A DNA stretch of 5,958 nt, taken from Candidatus Muiribacterium halophilum. GTDB lineage: Bacteria; Muiribacteriota; Muiribacteriia; Muiribacteriales; Muiribacteriaceae. Positions 1 through 5,778 of this stretch are shown here, piece after piece (position 1 is the stretch's first letter; each line of letters begins with the position of its first letter). The notes under the pieces are model-generated. The model was not told the origin of the DNA, made no database searches, and saw only the letters and a program-made list of their open reading frames with translations. The stretch is from the NCBI GenBank assembly GCA_023228995.1, contig JALOAD010000099.1, positions 1 to 5,958 of the forward strand. The letters are read 5' to 3'. The position numbers were made by a program, and so were the translations under genes.

Positions 1-2183
1 AAGTAGAAGAAAAAAAGTATTTAACATATGATGACCTAAATTTTATAAATAATGAAGTAATACAAAAATATGTTTATGTGTTTTTGATTTCTGAAACTTT
101 TTTAGAATCCTATTATTTTGATAAAAATCTACATTTTTATTTGTTATATCAAAATATGAGTTCTGATAATCTTCAAGAAGAAATATATAGTTATTTAAAA
201 TCTAAAAATAAATTTTTTATTACACATAAAGAATTGCGAAGTATCGTAGAAACAAAAGACGAGTTTTTATATAAAAAATATATTGAGAATTATAAAACAG
301 CAAATATTTTAGAAGAAATTGGAACTAATTATATTTTCACGCCTTTAAAATTCATGTTTGAAGAAACAATTTTAAAATGTCTTTCTTCCTTAAAGGAAGA
401 CCAATACAATACTTTAAAACTAAGGATAGTTGACAATTTGACACTTTCTGATGTTGGTCAAGTTTTAAGAAAAACAAAAGAAAGAATTCGCCAAATTGAA
501 GATAGAGCTTCACAAATTTTGTCATTTTCACTACCAAGAGAATTTGTTATGTTTATCAAAGAATTAATAAATACATTTGGCATATTAAATACAAATGAAA
601 TTCCTTTAAAAGATGAAATAACAAAAAAAATCATAATACACATATTAAAAACAAAATTGAATTTTACATTAGATATTACTTTAAATGCATTTGTTTTAGA
701 AGATAAGTTTAAGTATATTAATCTATTAAGATATTTAAAACTCAATATTAATGACGAAGTATTTTCAAAAGAGATTTTACTGAAGTCTCTAAAAAATTTG
801 TCAACGCGATTAAATTTTAACAGTATCATAGAGGTTATGATTACTCAAGAAGATTTAGCAGTAGTAGACGAAAAATATTTTTTTAAGTCTGAATACAAAC
901 GAAAAAGAGACAAAGTAGAACTTATGTATTTGTTAACCAAAGATGGATTTGATACGAATACATTTGATAAGCTTTATTTACTTCTTGAAAAATATTTTCC
1001 TGGAGACTTTTTAAATGAAAATATAAGAAATATCTTAAATGTTGGACAGTTTACAGGAAATATTATACTGTGGGATTGGGGCAGAAGATATATACATATA
1101 AAGCACATTCAATTTATATTAGATGAATTTGATTTTACAGATTTACTAAACTATCTAAATAAAGCACTTGAAACAACGGAACAAATAGATTTACAATATT
1201 ATTATGAAGACAATAAAGAAACATTGATGGAGTACGGTATCATAAGCAAATATGCACTTCATTCATTGTTAAAAATTAAATATCCTGATGAATTTTCATA
1301 CCATGATTCACCTTGGGTTGCACAAGAAGGCACTGAAAGACGAATTATTGGCGATGCAATAATAAATTTAATGGATGAAAAAAGAGTTTATGCACTTGAT
1401 GAATTATCACAAAAATTACAAACTACAAAAACAAGAGTTCAGCAAATAGTTGACAAAAACGATGATATTTTGATTGTTGATACCTTTATGTATATGAAAA
1501 AAACTGATATAAATTTTTCAGATGCACTATTAAAAAATATCATAGATTTTATAAACAAAATTATTAAAGATATGCAATTTATATATATTAATATGATTGT
1601 AGAACAATTTAGAGAAGAGCTCAATTGCATCAATGCTTATAATAGAGAAACTTTAATGCTTGATTTATTGAAAAAAAATACATTTCAAAAAGAGTTTCAA
1701 GTTAGCAATACAAGAATTGTACATAAAGACTATCCAATTACAAGACAAAGTTTAAATTTTCACTATGTCATTGAATCATCATTATTGCAAGATATTTCAT
1801 CTGTATTAAGTAAAAATCATTTATTTAACTTCTTTACTAAAAGAGGATTATCTAAAAATAATGTGATGTTATATTATTTATATTCTCCATATAAATCTAT
1901 TGTTAGAAAAAATGCTGAAGAATTTATTAGACTAAGTGCATTAAATATCTCTTCAACAGAGTTAGAAAAAATCAACTTACAAATATTAGAAATATTAGAT
2001 GAAGAAACAAAAATGGATGATTTATTGTTTATGATTTCAGATAACTTGCCTAAAATACAATTTGAATGGAATCATTATCTTCTAGCAGATTTATTAAATA
2101 ATAGCTTATTTGAATTTTTTCCAAATCGTGTAGAACCATTATACATTAAAATAAAACAAGGAGAAAAAGAAGAAAGTTTATAG
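1..2183 (+). CDS. Large sigma-70 region 4-like multi-HTH DNA-binding protein, 5'-truncated
   Basis: The frame is open from the left edge (first full codon at 3) to the TAG at 2181-2183, giving 726 codons. Possible internal starts (GTG 78, ATG 156) lack a Shine-Dalgarno site and the translation before them looks like normal protein, so the real start lies outside. At nt 357-527 there is a clear match to sigma-70 region 4: a helix before an HTH, then TKERIRQIEDRA, close to the RpoD recognition helix (TRERIRQIEAKA). A second, diverged copy of that HTH lies at nt 1389-1472 (TKTRVQQIVDKNDD). Between and after them are helix-rich stretches, some resembling winged-helix modules (around nt 1128-1320). 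No nuclease, helicase or ATPase motif is visible. It lacks sigma regions 2 and 3 within view, so it is probably not a classical sigma factor. It converges on the dnd operon with two other DNA-binding genes between, suggesting a regulatory or modification-sensing role (inference). The function is unknown. Confidence 0.85.
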   Translation, partial: VEEKKYLTYDDLNFINNEVIQKYVYVFLISETFLESYYFDKNLHFYLLYQNMSSDNLQEEIYSYLKSKNKFFITHKELRSIVETKDEFLYKKYIENYKTANILEEIGTNYIFTPLKFMFEETILKCLSSLKEDQYNTLKLRIVDNLTLSDVGQVLRKTKERIRQIEDRASQILSFSLPREFVMFIKELINTFGILNTNEIPLKDEITKKIIIHILKTKLNFTLDITLNAFVLEDKFKYINLLRYLKLNINDEVFSKEILLKSLKNLSTRLNFNSIIEVMITQEDLAVVDEKYFFKSEYKRKRDKVELMYLLTKDGFDTNTFDKLYLLLEKYFPGDFLNENIRNILNVGQFTGNIILWDWGRRYIHIKHIQFILDEFDFTDLLNYLNKALETTEQIDLQYYYEDNKETLMEYGIISKYALHSLLKIKYPDEFSYHDSPWVAQEGTERRIIGDAIINLMDEKRVYALDELSQKLQTTKTRVQQIVDKNDDILIVDTFMYMKKTDINFSDALLKNIIDFINKIIKDMQFIYINMIVEQFREELNCINAYNRETLMLDLLKKNTFQKEFQVSNTRIVHKDYPITRQSLNFHYVIESSLLQDISSVLSKNHLFNFFTKRGLSKNNVMLYYLYSPYKSIVRKNAEEFIRLSALNISSTELEKINLQILEILDEETKMDDLLFMISDNLPKIQFEWNHYLLADLLNNSLFEFFPNRVEPLYIKIKQGEKEESL

Positions 2184-2191
2184 TTTTGTTT

Positions 2192-2212
2192 AGATAAAAT
2201 TATCTGTTTTTT
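2192..2212 (+). terminator. Weak candidate intrinsic terminator
   Basis: Nine bases after the stop of the large sigma-like gene, AGATA (2192-2196) can pair with TATCT (2201-2205) across a 4-base loop, followed by G and six T (2207-2212). The stem has only five pairs, one of them G-C, so it is thermodynamically weak. The position is right for the end of the plus-strand transcript, but hairpins of this quality arise by chance in DNA this AT-rich. It also overlaps the stop codon of the candidate minus-strand gene. Confidence 0.3.
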
Positions 2213-2430
2213 AAATATAAGATATCATTGGATATGTAATAGTTTGTTAGTAATTTATTGAGAAAATTTGAACTTTTCTCTGAATCACTTATAGTGAATT
2301 TCATATTTATTGGCTTGTAATAGTTTATAGTCCGTAAAGCTTTTGTAAAAGATATGTATTCAAAATTGCCATCAACATATTCTATATAAATATCAAACGG
2401 CATTATATCGATGTATTTTATATTTATCAT
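2200..2430 (-). CDS. Hypothetical small protein, 76 aa
   Basis: ATG at 2430-2428, TAA at 2202-2200. I do not recognise it with any certainty. The opening (IDIMPFDIYIEYVDGNFEYI) reads as a beta-hairpin of the kind seen in small DUF2442-like proteins, but the rest does not convince. There is no signal peptide or membrane segment. For it being real: it fills the gap between two genes and sits directly downstream of a perfect consensus promoter on its own strand (2458-2486). Against it: the nearest Shine-Dalgarno-like AAAGG lies about 15 bases before the ATG, too far for good initiation, and the composition is very AT-rich. It is tail to tail with the sigma-like gene and head to head with the small HTH gene. 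If it is not translated, the transcript could instead be a small RNA. Confidence 0.45.
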   Translation of the reverse strand: MINIKYIDIMPFDIYIEYVDGNFEYISFTKALRTINYYKPINMKFTISDSEKSSNFLNKLLTNYYISNDILYLKNR

Positions 2431-2457
2431 AATGGAAATATTTTACCTTTTTTTAAA

Positions 2458-2486
2458 ATTATAGTAAATTATTCCTTCTTTGTCAA
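2458..2486 (-). promoter_or_regulatory. Perfect consensus sigma-70 promoter, minus strand
   Basis: Reading leftward, the -35 box TTGACA occupies 2486-2481 and the -10 box TATAAT occupies 2463-2458, with exactly 17 bases between. Both hexamers and the spacing are the textbook optimum. The predicted start of transcription is near 2451, leaving a leader of about 20 bases before the ATG at 2430. The -35 box ends 17 bases before the start codon of the divergent small HTH gene, so a protein binding here would affect both directions. Its own HTH product is the obvious candidate (inference). Confidence 0.75.
2460..2465 (+). promoter_or_regulatory. Possible -10 box for the HTH-HARE gene pair
   Basis: TATAGT at 2460-2465, 38 bases before the ATG at 2504, is the best plus-strand -10 candidate I see for the small HTH gene. 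No TTGACA-like hexamer stands 16-18 bases upstream, so the assignment is weak. If real, it overlaps the minus-strand -10 box (2458-2463), and the two divergent promoters would compete for polymerase. Confidence 0.25.
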
Positions 2487-2493
2487 TACAAAT

Positions 2494-2498
2494 GGAAG
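2494..2498 (+). promoter_or_regulatory. Ribosome binding site fixing the small HTH start
   Basis: GGAAG stands five bases before the ATG at 2504. The upstream in-frame starts (TTG at 2480, ATG at 2492) have no purine-rich site before them. This favours the 62-codon reading over the 70-codon one. Confidence 0.6.
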
Positions 2499-2503
2499 TA
2501 AAA

Positions 2504-2692
2504 ATGAAAATAAGTAAAAAAGAACTAGCAGAAAGAATAAATGTTGATCCAAAAACTATTACAAACTGGGAGACTACGAAACCAGAATTGATTAAACTTA
2601 TATATTTAGGTTTGGCTACAGAAGAACATATTAAAGAGACAAAAAAGTATTTAGAAAATATCAAAGGTTTAGGAAATGCAAACAATTCATGA
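2504..2692 (+). CDS. Small Cro/XRE-like helix-turn-helix protein, 62 aa
   Basis: The whole protein is little more than one HTH. KKELAERINV (residues 5-14) forms the first helix pair and DPKTITNWE (15-23) the turn and recognition helix, with the common KxxLAxxxxVxxxTIxxWE pattern of small Cro-type and terminase-small-subunit-type HTHs. A basic helix follows to residue 55. There is no ligand-binding or catalytic part. Such one-domain proteins usually act as dimeric repressors, or as the DNA-targeting subunit of a partner. The start at 2504 is chosen for its GGAAG site. The stop (2690-2692) lies 17 bp inside the following HARE-HTH gene, so the two are co-transcribed and probably act together. 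It may bind the divergent promoter region just upstream and control its own operon (inference). Confidence 0.8.
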   Translation: MKISKKELAERINVDPKTITNWETTKPELIKLIYLGLATEEHIKETKKYLENIKGLGNANNS

Positions 2693-3653
2693 TGTTGTAG
2701 TTGATACTTTAAATTATTTTGGTAAACCAACTGATATTTCTTTAATCTATGAACATATTACCAAAAATGAACTATATTCATTTGGTGCCAAAAAAGAAGA
2801 CCCTCAACATATAGTTAAAAATTTAATTGAAAGAAAATGTATAAATTCTAATGCTTCTTATAAAACTAAGCAACTTTTATTTTACAAGGAAGGTACTAGA
2901 AAATACGGATTACTCGAATGGCTAGAAGAGTCAGATAAAGTTGATATTTTAGAGAGTTTTCATAAAGCCCAATTTCAAAATATAGAATCTAAACTTGATG
3001 AAGTAGAATCTAAACTCGGTGTTGAAAAAATAAATGAGTTAGTTAACCAAAATATTTTAAAAATCGATGAACATGCTAAGAAACAATCTGAACTACTGAA
3101 AGAACAATTAACAAATAATTTTCATAACAATACTTTGAAAATCGAAAACCTTATAACTTCATTCCGTTTGGAAACTGAAAAGATAAAAAAAGATTTTGAT
3201 GTTGAAATCTTGAACAAAGAAAATGAAATTGATAAAAAAATCAATGAAGCAAGCAAACAATTTGAAGAAGAGGTACTTTCTTTAAAAAATAAAGTGAGTG
3301 ATAACTTATCAGAAGAGTATGATATATTGAAGACTTTTGACAAAAAAATATATTTATTAAAAACAAAAAATAAGCTGACAAGTACAACTTTTGACAGTGT
3401 ACAAACTAGTTTTTTAGAGGAAGTAAACAATATGAGAAATTATTTAGCATGTACTCATAGTGTATTTTCAGTCAAAAAAGAAGATATAGAAAATTATATT
3501 ACTGAAACGACCAAGTTGATTCAAGACATTGAATCTACTACAAGATGGCAGACAATAAGTGATACATTTTATAAAAAAAATTTATTTAAGTATACAGACA
3601 TATTTATGTTTGATATTAGTATTGAAGATAAATATGAAGTAATTACTCTCTAA
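2676..3653 (+). CDS. HARE-HTH domain plus long coiled-coil protein, 325 aa
   Basis: Residues 1-83 match the HARE-HTH winged-helix fold: an amphipathic first helix, the GKPTDISLIYEHI strand and helix, a second helix before IVKNLIERK, then a wing (LLFYKEG.RKYGLLEWL). HARE-HTH modules are known from the RNA polymerase delta subunit, restriction endonucleases and eukaryotic ASXL and HB1 proteins, and have been proposed to connect with DNA modification. Residues about 88-225 are Lys/Glu-rich heptad-like sequence, a probable long coiled coil. About 225-325 is a small tail of unknown fold. No catalytic motif is seen. The start ATG at 2676 has AAAGG at 2663-2667, spacing 8, inside the preceding HTH gene. 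The stop overlaps the dndE stop on the other strand by 4 bp. It could be a phosphorothioate reader, a regulator, or a structural subunit of a defence complex (inference). Confidence 0.82.
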   Translation: MQTIHDVVVDTLNYFGKPTDISLIYEHITKNELYSFGAKKEDPQHIVKNLIERKCINSNASYKTKQLLFYKEGTRKYGLLEWLEESDKVDILESFHKAQFQNIESKLDEVESKLGVEKINELVNQNILKIDEHAKKQSELLKEQLTNNFHNNTLKIENLITSFRLETEKIKKDFDVEILNKENEIDKKINEASKQFEEEVLSLKNKVSDNLSEEYDILKTFDKKIYLLKTKNKLTSTTFDSVQTSFLEEVNNMRNYLACTHSVFSVKKEDIENYITETTKLIQDIESTTRWQTISDTFYKKNLFKYTDIFMFDISIEDKYEVITL

Positions 3654-4033
3654 AAATCCTGCCCTAAAAACTCAAAAATATTACTATCATGCTTAAGTGA
3701 TGTTTTTAAAATAGTATAGCCTCTAGCAATATGTCGCTGGAGGTTTTCTTCTAATTTCTTTTTTGAACTAATTGTAATATTATCAAAAACTTCTATCATT
3801 TCCCAGTAAAGCTTAGTATAATCATCTACACCTTTACCTTCTCCTGTAATTTGTTCTAATCTATACTCTTTTCCATCATATATGTCAATAATCACATCTT
3901 CAAAATCTTTCGTTAAAGACAAAGAGATATTTATCATAAATCTTAAAAGTACCCATTTAGGTTCGTTTTCCATATTTAACATTTTTGAAAGAGGAAAAAT
4001 ATAATTTTCAATTTCTTGAGTTGTTTTTATCAT
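3650..4033 (-). CDS. dndE: DndE-like DNA phosphorothioation protein, 127 aa
   Basis: DndE is the small DNA-binding subunit of the Dnd phosphorothioation machinery; structural work on the family reported binding to nicked duplex DNA. Matches to the family, from N to C: a helix pair around LSKMLNMENEPKWVLLRFMINISLSL (residues 15-40, in the place of the family's TG..PNVL.RLA...SL), a central G.EY.L..ITGE segment (54-65), and a terminal helix with HIARGYTIL (101-109) matching the conserved H..RG...L end. It is slightly longer than the usual 105-120 aa and lacks the lysine-rich stretch typically seen near the N terminus. The ATG overlaps the dndD TGA by 4 bp and has a perfect GGAGG (4041-4045) seven bases upstream, so it is translationally coupled to dndD. 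Without the dndC-dndD context I would be less sure of the family. Confidence 0.8.
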   Translation of the reverse strand: MIKTTQEIENYIFPLSKMLNMENEPKWVLLRFMINISLSLTKDFEDVIIDIYDGKEYRLEQITGEGKGVDDYTKLYWEMIEVFDNITISSKKKLEENLQRHIARGYTILKTSLKHDSNIFEFLGQDF

Positions 4034-5778
4034 AGATTTTCCTCCAAAAATGAGCCATTATCATTTCTTAATATATTGTATTTTTTGTATTTTAATGATT
4101 GAGATTTGATAAATTCATATTCACTATCTGTCAGTAATAAAACTAAATTCTCAAAATTTAAATAGCAAGTATTGAGTAAAAGCTCTTTATTTTTATTTGA
4201 TAATCTTCCAAAAGGTGTATCAACCACTACAAATGATGTAAAATCTTTGAAATCAAGAATCGTTTTGATAATAAGAAAGTTTAAAATCTGTTTTTGACCG
4301 GCAGACAGAAGATTTGTACTTAACTGTGAATTTTCATCTGATATGACTATTTCAAGATTCTTATTCACAACTATATTTTTGATATGTTTGTATTGGGCTA
4401 AAAATTTAGCTGTATTTTGCTCTAATTTTTTATTAAATATTTCAAGGTTATCAAGTAATTTTTTTTCATAAAGCTGGGCACTCACTTTTGAGATTGCCTG
4501 TAATTCTTCATAACCTTTAATTACAGCATATTGAGACTGATTTTCTCTAAAAGCTTGAGTGATTGTTTTATTTATGTCTTTTAATTCTAAAGAATCATCT
4601 TCTATTTTATTTTTGAGTTCTAAAATCTTTTGTTCTAAATGCTCTACCATTTTTTCAATATTTTCTCTTTGAGAGAATAAAATTTGTACTACTTCTTGCC
4701 TAAGAGATGATTCCTCTTCTAATTTTATTTCATTTTCTATTTGTGTAAATTCTAATTTTAAATCTTTTAATTCATTAATTAATTGCCTAAAGTCTTTTGA
4801 AGAAATAGATAGGTTTATATTTTCATTGTTATTTATCATTAAAGATTTAAAGATTTCAAAAATTTTATCTTCTTCAACAGGAGAATTGATTTCTTTTGCA
4901 AAATGCGAGAATTTTTTTATAAATAAATTTTCATCTTCAATTTTTACAATACTTTTTGATCTTTTTTTAATTTCTTTAAATAGGTTTGAATTAAAAAGTA
5001 ATGGCATTTGCCATAAAATGGTATCTTTGAACTTAGTAGTTTCTTCATCCAATACTGTTTTGATATTTTCTTTTTGAATATTTAACTCTTTTAATTTTTT
5101 ATTTTTATTTCTAATTTGAGTATTTACTTTTTGTAAATTTAGTTTTTCTATTTTAAGTGTAACTTCACTACTTTTTAAACTTTCTTTATCTTTATTGATA
5201 GTTTCTATTAAAGCTGTTCTTTTTTCTTCTAGTTTTAAAACTTCAGAAAAACCACTAGTTTGGTTTTTTTCTAGTAATCTTTTTGAAACTTCATAAGCAT
5301 CTTTTTGTGTATTTACCAATAAATCTAAATCAAATACGTAATCAAATATTGATTTTAATTTAGAATTAGATAGTACCAGTAAATTATTACCTATTTCTCC
5401 ATCATAAAATAAAAAGTCTACCAAAAACTCTGGTATTTTATTTTGAATAAAATGTTCAGCTTCTGCATCTTCTAAAATGCTATTGTCTTTAAAAGTAACA
5501 ACAAGTTTTTCTTCAATTTTATTTGAAAAAAACCAATTTCTACAAATATTAAACTCATCAAAATCTAGCTTTACCCAACAATTATTATCTTGTGCCTTAT
5601 TATTTAAAATAGATTTTGCATCAATTTTAAGATAGTTCAAACAAAGTTTAATTGCGTTTAAAATAGATGTTTTACCAAAACCATTTGTACCTATTACACA
5701 AGTAATATTATCGATTGATATTTTATTTCCACCATAATATGAGAATAAATTATATATTTCTATATTAGTTAGTTTCAC
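4030..5778 (-). CDS. dndD: DndD-like SMC/RecN-type ATPase of DNA phosphorothioation
   Basis: This is the ATPase of the Dnd complex, related to SMC, Rad50 and RecN. Numbered from the GTG at 5778 (582 aa): Walker A GTNGFGKTS at 30-38; the family hallmark FLFYDGE (FFFDGE in relatives) at 122-128; two long coiled-coil arms at about 157-247 and 332-442 separated by a globular or hinge region; ABC signature LLSAGQKQ at 490-497; and Walker B with D-loop VVVDTPFGRLS at 517-527, matching the DndD-typical DTPLGRLD. LLLTDSEYE follows where ABC proteins carry the H-loop. No CxxC zinc hook lies between the arms, so it is not SbcC or Rad50. It is shorter than the roughly 660 aa usual for DndD. I prefer the GTG at 5778 to the GTG at 5787 because AAGGTGA (5790-5784) is well spaced only for the former. 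It overlaps dndC by 14 bp and dndE by 4 bp. Confidence 0.88.
   Translation of the reverse strand: MKLTNIEIYNLFSYYGGNKISIDNITCVIGTNGFGKTSILNAIKLCLNYLKIDAKSILNNKAQDNNCWVKLDFDEFNICRNWFFSNKIEEKLVVTFKDNSILEDAEAEHFIQNKIPEFLVDFLFYDGEIGNNLLVLSNSKLKSIFDYVFDLDLLVNTQKDAYEVSKRLLEKNQTSGFSEVLKLEEKRTALIETINKDKESLKSSEVTLKIEKLNLQKVNTQIRNKNKKLKELNIQKENIKTVLDEETTKFKDTILWQMPLLFNSNLFKEIKKRSKSIVKIEDENLFIKKFSHFAKEINSPVEEDKIFEIFKSLMINNNENINLSISSKDFRQLINELKDLKLEFTQIENEIKLEEESSLRQEVVQILFSQRENIEKMVEHLEQKILELKNKIEDDSLELKDINKTITQAFRENQSQYAVIKGYEELQAISKVSAQLYEKKLLDNLEIFNKKLEQNTAKFLAQYKHIKNIVVNKNLEIVISDENSQLSTNLLSAGQKQILNFLIIKTILDFKDFTSFVVVDTPFGRLSNKNKELLLNTCYLNFENLVLLLTDSEYEFIKSQSLKYKKYNILRNDNGSFLEENL
4041..4045 (-). promoter_or_regulatory. 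Strong ribosome binding site of dndE
   Basis: A perfect GGAGG seven bases before the dndE ATG, embedded in the last codons of dndD. It is the strongest Shine-Dalgarno match in the window, and suggests that DndE is made efficiently, possibly in excess over DndD. Confidence 0.75.

Noticed and set aside
458-829. Minus-strand frame of 123 codons
   Set aside because: It lies antisense to the sigma-4-like HTH region of the large gene, is rich in Phe/Ile/Ser and has no recognisable domain.
2431-2446. Near-palindrome GGAAATATTTTACC and the AATGGAA pair at 2431 and 2491 as operator sites
   Set aside because: The palindrome is out of register by two bases and the short direct repeat is within chance for such AT-rich DNA. 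Neither is strong enough to list as an operator.
2443-2730. Minus-strand frame of 95 codons with hydrophobic stretches
   Set aside because: It is antisense to the small HTH gene and the start of the HARE gene. It spans the consensus promoter and reads as low-complexity Phe/Ile/Ser, typical of the reverse complement of Lys/Glu-rich coding.
3122-3430. Minus-strand frame of 102 codons
   Set aside because: It is the reverse of the coiled-coil part of the HARE-HTH protein. The Phe/Ser/Leu-rich translation mirrors Lys/Glu/Asn codons and no ribosome site was seen.
3686-3707. Possible plus-strand terminator after the HARE gene (ATCAT paired with GTGAT, then five T)
   Set aside because: The stem is five pairs including a G-T wobble, it lies inside dndE coding sequence, and such hairpins are expected by chance at this composition.
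4826-5077. Plus-strand frame of 83 codons
   Set aside because: Shadow of the dndD coding region, which carries clear protein motifs on the other strand.
4030-5778. SbcC/Rad50 identity for the large ATPase
   Set aside because: There is no CxxC zinc hook between the coiled-coil arms and no nuclease partner beside it. The FLFYDGE and DTPFGRLS motifs and the flanking dndC and dndE genes point to DndD.
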